Assembly: GCF_039530225.1 (NCBI RefSeq)
Contig: NZ_BAAAOH010000001.1
Coordinates: forward strand, 2,666,001-2,730,000
DNA length: 64,000 bases
Direction of reading: 5' to 3'
Source of the DNA: Microbacterium pumilum
GTDB taxonomy: Bacteria > Actinomycetota > Actinomycetes > Actinomycetales > Microbacteriaceae
The notes under the pieces are model-generated. The model was not told the DNA's origin, searched no databases, and was given only the letters and a program-made list of their open reading frames with translations. The position numbers were made by a program, and so were the translations under genes. Positions 16,679 to 24,324 of the stretch are shown piece by piece. Every line of letters begins with the position of its first letter. Position 1 is the first letter of the stretch.

Positions 16679-16704
16679 AACGAAGTGACCTGAGCAGATC
16701 ATCC
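16679..16704 (-). promoter_or_regulatory. candidate SigR/SigH-like promoter of rbpA
   Basis: On the - strand GGATG (16704-16700) and GTT (16681-16679) are separated by 18 bases, close to the GGAAT-N18-GTT consensus of thiol-stress ECF sigma factors. The -35 element deviates at two positions, so this is tentative. A TTATAC string overlaps the GTT and could instead serve a housekeeping promoter. Confidence 0.35.
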
Positions 16705-16790
16705 GAACGGCGGAGGGTTGACAACCATTCACAGTGTATGCACAGTGTGGCACACCGCCGGTGCGTCCCTTGCCGATTGCGCTGCGACGG

Positions 16791-17570
16791 TCATGTCCGG
16801 AGTGTGCGGAGTGCGACATCCGCTCTGTCCGTGACGATGCCGTCGACGCCCATGTCGACAAGGCGACGCATGTCGGCAGGATCGTTCACCGTCCAGACGT
16901 GAACCTCGACGCCGGACCGGTGCGCCGCGTCGATGAGCCGCGGCGTCACGACCCGCACGCGCCCCTTGCGTTCGGGCACCTGAATGGCGTCGATGCCTCG
17001 CAGCGGACGGCTGACGAGGCGATCGGAGTGTGCGGCGACCGCTACCAGCAGTCGCACGATCGTCGACGTGCCTGCGGATGTGGCGGGAAGGATGCCGCTC
17101 CCGGCGGTCTCCGCCGCGGCCAGTGCGTCGCGACGTCGTGCATCCGAGAAGCTCGTGACCAGCACCCGGTCGGCGTGCGGGGCGATGATGGTGCCGACCG
17201 CGCCGGCCGCCGTGGGTGCCTTGACGTCGAGGTTGAATCGGACGTCGGGGAACGCGTCAAGTGCCTGCGCGAGCGTGATGAGCCCCCCGCGCCCGGCCAT
17301 GAGCGCCTCGAGTTCGCGGACCGTCACATCCGCCACGCGACGCGGGTCGCCGGTCACCCGGGTGAGGTCCGCGTCGTGGAACAGCACGACGACGCCGTCG
17401 GAGGTGAGGTGGCAGTCCGACTCGACGTAGACGCACCCCGCCGCGTGCGCAGCAGCGACCGCGGCGAACGAATTCTCTGCGACGGCATGGGAGGCATCGG
17501 CCTGAGTCACGAGGCCCCGGTGGGCGAGCACGCGCGGTACGGTCGTGCCCTGGAACCAGGGGTGGGTCAC
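16791..17570 (-). CDS. glycerophosphodiester phosphodiesterase family protein
   Basis: Hydrolyses glycerophosphodiesters to glycerol-3-phosphate plus an alcohol, in a TIM-barrel fold. The motifs are AHRG (residues 17-20), ENS after it, the metal-binding ESDCHLTSDGVVVLFHD with catalytic His and Asp, and later HVWTVNDP near the C-terminus. No signal peptide is seen, so it is probably cytoplasmic. The GTG at 17570 overlaps the stop of the SPFH gene as GTGA, making it the third gene of an NfeD-SPFH-GDPD operon. The operon context suggests a membrane-lipid turnover role. Its 259 residues are normal. Confidence 0.92.
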   Translation of the reverse strand: MTHPWFQGTTVPRVLAHRGLVTQADASHAVAENSFAAVAAAHAAGCVYVESDCHLTSDGVVVLFHDADLTRVTGDPRRVADVTVRELEALMAGRGGLITLAQALDAFPDVRFNLDVKAPTAAGAVGTIIAPHADRVLVTSFSDARRRDALAAAETAGSGILPATSAGTSTIVRLLVAVAAHSDRLVSRPLRGIDAIQVPERKGRVRVVTPRLIDAAHRSGVEVHVWTVNDPADMRRLVDMGVDGIVTDRADVALRTLRT

Positions 17571-18559
17571 GGCCCGGGCGGGGTGCCCTCGACGCGTGGC
17601 GTCTCGACGCTGGGTGTCTGGGCGCTGCGCGTCTCCTGACGCGCTGCGGCCGCGGCATCCGCAATCGTGGCGGTGAAGCCCCCGCTCATGCCCTTGAGGG
17701 CGTCCGTGAACTCGCTCGGGATGATCCAGAGCTTGCTCGAGGCGCTCTCGGCGATCTTCGGAAGTGTGAGCAGGTACTGGTACGCGAGCAGCTTCTCATC
17801 GGGGTTGCCGGCGTGGATCGCATCGAAGACGGTCTTGATCGCCTCGGCCTCGCCCTGTGCGTGCAGCACCTGCGCCTGCTTGTCGCCCTCGGCACGCAGG
17901 ATGTCGGCTTGCCGGCGGCCTTCGGCCTCCAGGATCTGGGACTGCTTCGAGCCCTCGGCCGTCAGGATCACCGCGCGGCGATCGCGCTCGGCGCGCATCT
18001 GCTTCTCCATCGAGTCCTGGATGGAGTGGGGCGGATCGATCGCCTTGAGTTCCACACGGTTGACCCGGATGCCCCATTTGCCGGTGGCTTCATCGAGGAC
18101 GATGCGCAGCTGGCCGTTGATCTCGTCGCGGCTGGTGAGGGCCTCTTCGAGGTTCAGGCCGCCGACCACATTGCGGAGCGTCGTCGTGGTGAGCTGCTCG
18201 ACCGCGCCGAGGTAGTTCGCGATCTCGTATGTTGCCGCGCGAGCATCGTTGACCTGGAAGTACACGACGGTGTCGATCGATACGACGAGGTTGTCTTCGG
18301 TGATCACCGGCTGCGGCGGGAACGACACCACGGTTTCTCGCAGATCGACCAGCGGCCGGAGCCGGTCGATGAAGGGCACCAGGATGTTCAGGCCGGGGCT
18401 CAGAGTACGCTGGTACCGGCCGAGCCGCTCCACGACCCCCGCGTACGCCTGCGGGATGATGCGGATCGAGCGGAAGAGCACGACCACGACGAAGATCGTC
18501 ACAGCTGCGACCAGTGCGATCACGAGGATCTGGCCGATGAGGGTGCCGACGTCATCCAT
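17567..18559 (-). CDS. SPFH/Band 7 (stomatin-like) membrane protein
   Basis: A membrane-anchored scaffold of the stomatin/prohibitin family, usually working with an NfeD partner. One N-terminal membrane helix (ILVIALVAAVTIFVVVVLF, residues ~11-29) is followed by the SPFH domain (~32-190; YAGVVERLGRYQRTLSPGLN) and a long helical segment with repeated EAEGRRQADILRAEG-type heptads (~190-260), typical of oligomerising stomatins. A Thr/Pro-rich tail ends the protein. The ATG at 18559 has AAAGGA upstream; the longer open frame has no start signal. It overlaps nfeD by eight bases and the GDPD gene by four, so all three are coupled. Confidence 0.93.
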   Translation of the reverse strand: MDDVGTLIGQILVIALVAAVTIFVVVVLFRSIRIIPQAYAGVVERLGRYQRTLSPGLNILVPFIDRLRPLVDLRETVVSFPPQPVITEDNLVVSIDTVVYFQVNDARAATYEIANYLGAVEQLTTTTLRNVVGGLNLEEALTSRDEINGQLRIVLDEATGKWGIRVNRVELKAIDPPHSIQDSMEKQMRAERDRRAVILTAEGSKQSQILEAEGRRQADILRAEGDKQAQVLHAQGEAEAIKTVFDAIHAGNPDEKLLAYQYLLTLPKIAESASSKLWIIPSEFTDALKGMSGGFTATIADAAAAARQETRSAQTPSVETPRVEGTPPGP

Positions 18560-19055
18560 CGAGTGCCGTCCTTTCGTCTGAGGTGCCGGTGACGGCGGTG
18601 GCGGGGACGACTTCGACGGTCGCACCGTGGACCGTCGCGACGACGATGCGGTCGCCGACATCGAGGTCGGCGCCGGACTGCTTCGGCGCGAGACGCGCGG
18701 TCCAGGTCTCGCCGTTGTCGAGCTTCACCAGCCCGGCGTTGTCGACGAACCGCGACATGACTCGTCCGCCGATCCCGTAGAGCGCGTCCACGTTGGTCTT
18801 GGCGTCGGGATCGCTGCGGTGAAGGCGGCGCAGCATCCAGGGTCTGATCGTGAAGATCAGCAGCACGGACAGCACTGCTGCTGCCAGGATCTGAAGCCAC
18901 CACGGGCCGCCGAGGAGGTTCACCACGAGCCCGCCGATGAGGGATCCGGTGGCGAGCATCAGGAAGGTGAACTCGAGCGTGACGAGCTCGATGATGATGA
19001 AGACGACCGCGAGCGCGATCCATCCGATCCACATGTACTGCGTGAGATCCGGCAC
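18552..19055 (-). CDS. NfeD family membrane protein
   Basis: A partner protein of the SPFH family. Three to four hydrophobic helices (IGWIALAVVFIIIELVTLEF, LMLATGSLIGGLVVNLL, LQILAAAVLSVLLIF) are followed by the C-terminal OB-fold of NfeD (~85-150; GIGGRVMSRFVDNAGLVKLD, ADLDVGDRIVVATVHGATVEV). It lacks the N-terminal protease domain of long NfeD proteins, so it is the short type. The GTG at 19055 has AAGGAG ten bases upstream, and a - strand TAGGGT box at 19091-19086 gives a leader of about 24 nt. It is the first gene of the operon; overlap with the SPFH gene is eight bases. Confidence 0.92.
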   Translation of the reverse strand: MPDLTQYMWIGWIALAVVFIIIELVTLEFTFLMLATGSLIGGLVVNLLGGPWWLQILAAAVLSVLLIFTIRPWMLRRLHRSDPDAKTNVDALYGIGGRVMSRFVDNAGLVKLDNGETWTARLAPKQSGADLDVGDRIVVATVHGATVEVVPATAVTGTSDERTALDG

Positions 19056-19117
19056 CGGCGCCCAGCTCCTTCTTCTCTTCCATCGACCCTAACACCGGCT
19101 TGAACGGGCGCGGTTGA

Positions 19118-19123
19118 TAGGGT
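19118..19123 (+). promoter_or_regulatory. -10 box TAGGGT for the SDR-S9 pair
   Basis: TAGGGT would give a start near 19130 and a ~46-nt leader containing CAGGAG ahead of the ATG at 19176. No good -35 is visible. It is divergent from the NfeD promoter box at 19086-19091. Confidence 0.4.
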
Positions 19124-19175
19124 CGAATCGGCCCGCACGACTCATTCGCGCACCGATCCACCAGGAGCCGCCACC

Positions 19176-19940
19176 ATGCCTCAGCCCCTCGACGTCGACT
19201 CTCTGAAGGGCAAGACCGCGCTCGTCACCGGGTCTTCCCGTGGCATCGGCGCAGACACGGTCCGCTACTTCGCAGAGGCGGGCGCGAACGTCGTGATCAA
19301 CTTCCGCAACAAGGCGCCGCGGGCGGAGAAACTGGGAACCGACCTGCGCGCGCTCGGGGTGGAGGCCCTCGTCGTCGGGGCCGACCTCACCGATCCCGAG
19401 TCGGTGGCGGCGATGTTCGCGGAGGTCGAGCGTGCGTTCGGCCATCTCGACATCCTGGTGCTGAACGCATCGGGCGGAATGGAGTCGGGGATGGCGGCGG
19501 ACTACGCGCTGCAGCTCAACCGCGACGCGCAGGTCTCGGTGCTCGAGCACGCGCTTCCGCTGCTCGGCGAGGGGTCGCGTGTCGTGTTCGTGACGAGCCA
19601 CCAGGCCCACTTCATCCGGACCACTCCGACCATGCCCGAGTACGAGCCGGTGGCCCTGTCCAAGCGTGCAGGCGAGGACGCGCTGCGGGAGCGCATTCCT
19701 GCTCTCACCGAGCATGGGGTCGAGTTCGTCGTCGTGTCGGGCGACATGATCGAGGGCACGATCACCGCAACGCTGCTCGAGCGGGCCAACCCCGGCGCGA
19801 TCGCCGAGCGGCGCGAGTCGGCCGGCAAGCTCTACAACGTCAGCGAGTTCGCGGCCGAGGTGGCCCGCGCCGCCGTCGACCCGATCCCGGCGGACAATAC
19901 CCGCCTGGTCGGAGACACGAGCTCGTTCGCGGGGGAGTGA
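19176..19940 (+). CDS. SDR-family protein with altered catalytic tetrad
   Basis: A Rossmann-fold short-chain dehydrogenase/reductase by sequence: the dinucleotide motif TGSSRGIG (residues ~18-25), an NASGG variant of the NNAG strand and a VVFVTSH strand carrying the expected Ser. The usual YxxxK is not intact: Lys in EPVALSK has Val, not Tyr, four residues before it; the only nearby Tyr is seven before. It may therefore be a non-catalytic or mechanistically altered member. The 254-residue length is normal. CAGGAG lies nine bases before the ATG. It is followed almost without a gap by an S9 peptidase; no pathway is implied by that pair. Confidence 0.85.
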   Translation: MPQPLDVDSLKGKTALVTGSSRGIGADTVRYFAEAGANVVINFRNKAPRAEKLGTDLRALGVEALVVGADLTDPESVAAMFAEVERAFGHLDILVLNASGGMESGMAADYALQLNRDAQVSVLEHALPLLGEGSRVVFVTSHQAHFIRTTPTMPEYEPVALSKRAGEDALRERIPALTEHGVEFVVVSGDMIEGTITATLLERANPGAIAERRESAGKLYNVSEFAAEVARAAVDPIPADNTRLVGDTSSFAGE

Positions 19941-19942
19941 GC

Positions 19943-21925
19943 ATGCGCGCCGACGACATCGAGAAGCTCATCTCGGTCGGACGCCCTGAGCTCAGCCCTG
20001 ACGGCTCGTTCGCGGTGTTCGCGGTTTCGCGTCCCGACCTCGCGGCGAACCGTGCCGTAGGCCAACTGTGGCGCATCGATCTTCCCGACGGCACACCGCG
20101 CAGGCTCACTCGAGGAACAGCAGACGGCTCTCCCCGCCTGTCGCCCGACGGATCGCGCATCGCGTTCGTGCGGGGTGATGCCAAGGGCAAGACGCAGGTC
20201 TTCATCGTCGACGCCGCCGGCGGCGAGCCTGTGCAGGCGACCGATGCCGCGCTCGGTGTCGGCGACTTCGACTGGTCGCCCGACGGGCGGACGCTCGCCT
20301 TCACCGCGCGAATCCCCGACCCGGGTCGGTACGGCTCGGTGGAGGGCCTGGATGCCGGTGCCGAGCCGCCACGGCGCATCACCGGGATCCGCTGGCACGC
20401 CAATGGCCTCGGCTACCTCGCCGACCGGCCGGCCCGGCTCTTCGTGATCGACGTGCCGGCGACGGATGCCGAGCCGTTCTACGAGCCCGCGGCCACAGTC
20501 GTCGGCGAGGGCGAGACGCCGCGCAAGAAGCAGATCGTCGCGCACGAGGCGGTGCAGCTCAGTGCCGACGACGTCTCGGTGACGGGTGCCGTGTTCGCCG
20601 GCGCCGAGATCCTGACCATCGAGGACGAGGTCGATCCGTCGCTGCGCGACCTGCGCAGCGTGCTCGTGGCCATCCGCGTCGACGGCTCTGGTCAGCGTGA
20701 AGTCGTCGGGCGCGGTGCCAACCTGTCGATCGGCGAAGCAGTCGTTGCAGCGGACGGCACAATCGCTTTTCTCGCGGACGACGTCGGTGCCGAGGGCATC
20801 GACTTCATCGCGCCGGGGTCGGCGCTGTGGATCCTCGAGCCGTCCGGACCGCGCCGCCTCACCGATCCTGAGACCATCGACCTCGGCGAGGTCGGCAGCC
20901 ACATCACGGCGACGGAGGACGACTTCCTGGTGCAGGATCGCACGCGCGGCCGTGTGAGGCTGCTGCGCGTGACCCGATCCGGAGAGGCGACCGAGGTCCT
21001 CGGCGGCGACCTGGAGGTCGCAGGTCACGCTGCGGCGGGCGACAGGATCGTCGCGGCCGTGGCCACCCCCGACTCGTTCGGCGAGCTCTTGCTGCTCGAA
21101 GACGGTGTGGCACGGACACTGACAGCCTTCGGGGTCTCGGCCGCCGCGACCGGACTGGTCACGCCACGCGAGGTCACCGTCGAAGGGCGCGACGGCTATC
21201 CGGTCCATGGCTGGGTGGCCAAGCCCGACGGCGACGGTCCCTTCCCCGTCATCCTCCAGATCCACGGCGGACCATATGCCTCATACGGCATCCATCTGTT
21301 CGATGAGACGCAGGTGCTCGTAGCGGGGGGTTACGCGGTCGTGTACTGCAACCCTCGCGGATCCGCCGGCTATGGCCGCGAGCATGGCCGCGTGATCCGT
21401 CAGGCGATGGGCACCGTCGACTTCGCCGATGTCGTGGACTTCCTCGATGGCGCTGTGGCGGCCGACTGGACCCTCGACGCATCGAGGGTCGGCGTCATGG
21501 GCGGTTCGTACGGCGGCTACCTCACCGCGTGGGTGATCGCACACGATCACCGTTTCGCGGGAGCGATCGTCGAGCGCGGATTCCTCGACCCGGTCTCCTT
21601 CCAGGGCACCAGCGACATCGGCACCTTCTTCGGTGACGAATACGTCGGCATCTCTGCTGAGGACATCGCACGTCAGAGCCCCATGGCCGTCGTCGATCGC
21701 GTCACGACCCCGACCCTCATCATCCATTCCGAGCTGGACTTCCGCTGCCCGCTCGAGCAGGCGACGCGGTACTACAGCGCGCTCAAGCGGCAGGGCACGG
21801 ATGCCGAGCTGCTCGTCTTCCCTGGCGAGAACCACGAGCTCACCCGGTCTGGCCAGCCTCGTCACCGTGTGGAGCGATTCGCGGCCGTCCTCGACTGGTG
21901 GGAGCGCAGGCTGCCCATCACCTGA
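19943..21925 (+). CDS. S9 family serine peptidase (acylaminoacyl/prolyl oligopeptidase-like)
   Basis: A 660-residue peptidase with an N-terminal seven-bladed beta-propeller (~10-400; repeated SPDGS/SPDGR motifs at the start) and a C-terminal alpha/beta-hydrolase. The triad is Ser522 in GGSYGG, Asp599 in SELDFRCP and His631 in GENHEL, matching S9 order. No signal peptide is present, so it should process short peptides in the cytoplasm. I prefer the ATG at 19943, which has GGGGGAG at 19931-19937 upstream; a GTG at 19937 overlapping the SDR stop would lie on top of that ribosome site. A very strong hairpin follows its stop. Confidence 0.92.
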   Translation: MRADDIEKLISVGRPELSPDGSFAVFAVSRPDLAANRAVGQLWRIDLPDGTPRRLTRGTADGSPRLSPDGSRIAFVRGDAKGKTQVFIVDAAGGEPVQATDAALGVGDFDWSPDGRTLAFTARIPDPGRYGSVEGLDAGAEPPRRITGIRWHANGLGYLADRPARLFVIDVPATDAEPFYEPAATVVGEGETPRKKQIVAHEAVQLSADDVSVTGAVFAGAEILTIEDEVDPSLRDLRSVLVAIRVDGSGQREVVGRGANLSIGEAVVAADGTIAFLADDVGAEGIDFIAPGSALWILEPSGPRRLTDPETIDLGEVGSHITATEDDFLVQDRTRGRVRLLRVTRSGEATEVLGGDLEVAGHAAAGDRIVAAVATPDSFGELLLLEDGVARTLTAFGVSAAATGLVTPREVTVEGRDGYPVHGWVAKPDGDGPFPVILQIHGGPYASYGIHLFDETQVLVAGGYAVVYCNPRGSAGYGREHGRVIRQAMGTVDFADVVDFLDGAVAADWTLDASRVGVMGGSYGGYLTAWVIAHDHRFAGAIVERGFLDPVSFQGTSDIGTFFGDEYVGISAEDIARQSPMAVVDRVTTPTLIIHSELDFRCPLEQATRYYSALKRQGTDAELLVFPGENHELTRSGQPRHRVERFAAVLDWWERRLPIT

Positions 21926-21934
21926 CGTGCGCAG

Positions 21935-21984
21935 ACACACGCAAGGGGCTCGGGACCTGACGGCCCCGAGCCCCTTGCGTGTGT
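21935..21984. terminator. strong bidirectional terminator
   Basis: A perfect 20-bp inverted repeat: ACACACGCAAGGGGCTCGGG at 21935-21954 and its complement at 21965-21984, with a 10-nt loop. It lies between the convergent S9 peptidase (+) and HdeD-like (-) genes and could stop both. Confidence 0.85.
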
Positions 21985-21989
21985 GAAGG

Positions 21990-22544
21990 CTATTCGCCGC
22001 GGAAGGTGAAGGCGCGGACGATGTTGATGATGCCGAGGACCACCAGCGCGATGCCCAGCAGCCACCAGAGCACCGCAGCGCCCCACAGCGGGGAGAAGAG
22101 CAGGACGAGACCGGCGATGATGCTGATGATCGCGAAGATGATCGACCACACCTTGGAGCGGGCGTCGCCGAGCGTCGAAAGCGACACGATTCCCTCGACG
22201 ATCCACATGATTCCGACGAGGATGCCGAGGAAGACCGCGAGCCAGGCCGTGGTCTGCTGGAGGTTCGCGAACGCGACGACACCGGCGATCACGAAGAGGA
22301 CGCCGAGTGCGATGTGCCCGATGCGCGACCAGCCGCCACGGTTCCTCGTGAAGATTCCGAGGCCCGCGTAGACCAGGCCGGCGGCGATCGCGTAGATCGC
22401 GATGATCGCGGCCACGACCGCAGCCGTCTTGCCGGGCCAAGCGAGGATCAGGATGCCGACGATGACGGCGAGGACGCCGCCCACTCCGAGTGCTGTACGG
22501 ATGCCGTTGATGGCGGACTTCTCGGCCGATGATTCGGTGGACAT
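21990..22544 (-). CDS. HdeD/DUF308-family membrane protein
   Basis: A 184-residue protein made of six hydrophobic helices in a pairwise repeat, as in the HdeD (DUF308) family. Helices include GVGGVLAVIVGILILAWPG, VVAAIIAIYAIAAGLVYAGL, and IIFAIISIIAGLVLLFSPLWG, where the GxxLLFxP signature recurs. The ATG at 22544 is preceded by AAAGGA, and a - strand TATGCT box at 22592-22587 would give a ~36-nt leader. E. coli HdeD is an acid-stress membrane protein; function here is unproven. It converges on the S9 peptidase gene across the terminator. Confidence 0.88.
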   Translation of the reverse strand: MSTESSAEKSAINGIRTALGVGGVLAVIVGILILAWPGKTAAVVAAIIAIYAIAAGLVYAGLGIFTRNRGGWSRIGHIALGVLFVIAGVVAFANLQQTTAWLAVFLGILVGIMWIVEGIVSLSTLGDARSKVWSIIFAIISIIAGLVLLFSPLWGAAVLWWLLGIALVVLGIINIVRAFTFRGE

Positions 22545-22690
22545 GCGAGGGTCCTTTCTGAGAGTTCCCTGTGAGGTGCGCGCCCCAGCATAGACCCGTC
22601 CTCGTGTCATCCGGCGACCGCGTCGGAGTGTGTCGCGGCATCCGCCCCCGACCTGTGACAATCGCCTTCCCGGTCAGGGCGGATCGGCGT

Positions 22691-22696
22691 TACGGT
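22691..22696 (+). promoter_or_regulatory. -10 box TACGGT for the molybdopterin cassette
   Basis: TACGGT (TANNNT class) would start transcription near 22703 with a ~27-nt leader containing GGGGGA seven bases before the ATG at 22730. Confidence 0.45.
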
Positions 22697-22729
22697 GAAC
22701 GAACGAGCACCCGACGGTTTGGGGGACAC

Positions 22730-23323
22730 ATGGCAGTCTTCTCGAGAGGCTTCGGCGCGCGGCGGCGCGAGAGCGATCCGCGGCTTCCGCCCGGGCAGTA
22801 CATCACCGAGGATTTCCCGGTGCTGTCCGCAGGCCCGACGCCCCGGATCGACACGGCGGAGTGGTCGTTCGACATCCGCAGCGAGAGCGGCGCGGTGACG
22901 AGCTGGTCGTGGGACCAGTTCATGGCGCTGCCGATCGAGGATGTGGCGACCGACATCCATTGCGTCACTCGCTGGTCGAAGCTCGGCACATCATGGCGAG
23001 GCGTGTCGATCGACACGCTTCTCGAGCACGTGGACTCGGACGCGGATTACTCGATGGTGCACTCGTACGGCGGCTACACCACCAACGTGCCGATGGAGGA
23101 CCTGCGGGACGGCCGTGCCTGGGTGGCGTTCGAGTTCGACGGCGAGCCGCTCGACCCCGAGCATGGCGGGCCGGCCCGCCTGCTCGTGCCGCACCTCTAC
23201 TTCTGGAAGAGCGCCAAGTGGGTGCGGGGCCTCACCCTGATGGGCGACGATGCGCCGGGATTCTGGGAGCAGAACGGCTACAACATGCACGGCGACCCCT
23301 GGACCGAAGAGCGCTACTGGTGA
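22730..23323 (+). CDS. molybdopterin-dependent oxidoreductase (sulfite-oxidase fold)
   Basis: A 197-residue protein with the compact Moco-binding fold of the sulfite oxidase/MsrP superfamily. Conserved segments include LPIEDVATDIHCVTRWSKLG, where the Cys should ligate molybdenum, HSYGGYTTNVPMEDL, and a pocket-like block HGGPARLLVPHLYFWKSAKW. There is no Tat or Sec signal, unlike MsrP, so it should act in the cytoplasm. The ATG has GGGGGA upstream. The next gene overlaps it (GTGA at 23320-23323) and encodes a flavin/NAD reductase, so the pair likely form an electron-transfer complex. The substrate is unknown. No molybdenum-cofactor biosynthesis gene is in the window. Confidence 0.85.
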   Translation: MAVFSRGFGARRRESDPRLPPGQYITEDFPVLSAGPTPRIDTAEWSFDIRSESGAVTSWSWDQFMALPIEDVATDIHCVTRWSKLGTSWRGVSIDTLLEHVDSDADYSMVHSYGGYTTNVPMEDLRDGRAWVAFEFDGEPLDPEHGGPARLLVPHLYFWKSAKWVRGLTLMGDDAPGFWEQNGYNMHGDPWTEERYW

Positions 23324-24045
23324 TCGTCGGCGACTGGCGCGCAGCGCGCGTCGTCGATGTGTCGGATGCGACCGCGACGGCGAGAGTCCTGCGTGTCACG
23401 GTGCCGGGCTGGCCGGGGAGCGATCCGGGTCAGCATGTCGACATCCGTCTCACCGCGGAGGATGGCTATCAGGCTGTGCGCTCGTACTCCCTCGGTTCGT
23501 ACGGGGCCGACGACACGATCGAGCTCGCCGTCGATGAGATCCCCGAGGGCGAAGTCTCGCCCTACCTCGTCCGGGACGTGCGACCAGGGGACGAGCTCGA
23601 GGTCAAGGGGCCGCTCGGCGGATACTTCGTGTGGCGAGCCGGGGGAGTGGACCCCGTGCAGCTCATCGCCGGTGGTTCGGGCATCGTGCCGCTGATGGCG
23701 ATGGCACGAGCGAGGACGGATGCCGCGACCGGCGCTCCGTTCCGGCTGCTCTACTCGGTGCGCACTGGCGGAGACGCGATATATCGCGATGAGCTCGGAA
23801 TGTTGAGCGAGTCCGGGGGAGTGGCTGTCACCTGGGCCTACACGCGCGCCGCGCCGCCTGGGTGGGACGGTCGCGTCGGCCGGCTGGACAGGGCGGGTAT
23901 CGAGGCCGCGATCTGGTCGACGGATCGGATGCCGGCCGTCTACGTGTGCGGGCCGACGGGATTCGTCGAGCACGTCGCCGACACGCTCGTCGAGCTCGGG
24001 CATGACGCCCGAAGGATCAAGACCGAACGGTTCGGAGGTGCGTGA
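23320..24045 (+). CDS. ferredoxin-reductase-like FAD/NAD(P) oxidoreductase
   Basis: A 241-residue flavoprotein of the ferredoxin-NADP reductase superfamily. The FAD domain shows RSYSLGSYG (the RxYS motif) at about residue 60, and the NAD(P) domain shows GGSGIVPLMAM near 130 and the C-terminal YVCGPTGFVEHV. It lacks an N- or C-terminal [2Fe-2S] domain, so it would pass electrons directly to a partner. The four-base overlap with the molybdopterin gene makes that protein the probable partner. The ATG of the zinc-ribbon gene overlaps its stop by one base. Confidence 0.88.
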   Translation: MIVGDWRAARVVDVSDATATARVLRVTVPGWPGSDPGQHVDIRLTAEDGYQAVRSYSLGSYGADDTIELAVDEIPEGEVSPYLVRDVRPGDELEVKGPLGGYFVWRAGGVDPVQLIAGGSGIVPLMAMARARTDAATGAPFRLLYSVRTGGDAIYRDELGMLSESGGVAVTWAYTRAAPPGWDGRVGRLDRAGIEAAIWSTDRMPAVYVCGPTGFVEHVADTLVELGHDARRIKTERFGGA

Positions 24046-24320
24046 TGAGAGCTGAGAACGCCGCCGCGGTCGTCGACGGCAATGCGGCGGCCGGCATCCT
24101 GTCGGAGATCTTCGCCGGCGATGCCACGACGATGATCGGCGTGTGCGGGGGATGCGGATCGGTCGCGCCGCTCGCTGAGGCCGTCGTCGAACTCGACGAT
24201 GACTGCGCGATCGTGCGCTGCCGGGGCTGCACGCACACGCTTGTGACGGTGATTCGCGCTCCGGCGCAAATGCGCGTCGTGCTCGGAACGCTGCGAGAGG
24301 TCGCTGCACCGCGACCCTGA
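24045..24320 (+). CDS. DUF6510 family zinc-ribbon protein
   Basis: A 91-residue protein with two Cys pairs, CGGCGS and CRGC, spaced like a zinc ribbon (about residues 36-65), flanked by a helical N-terminus and a beta C-terminus. The family (DUF6510) has no known activity. It closes the three-gene cassette after the molybdopterin and flavin proteins and may deliver or bind metal or act as a small electron-transfer or assembly partner; that is inference from context only. GGAGG at 24034-24038 fits the ATG at 24045 (6-nt spacing) better than the GTG at 24042. Confidence 0.8.
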   Translation: MRAENAAAVVDGNAAAGILSEIFAGDATTMIGVCGGCGSVAPLAEAVVELDDDCAIVRCRGCTHTLVTVIRAPAQMRVVLGTLREVAAPRP

Positions 24321-24324
24321 GACT

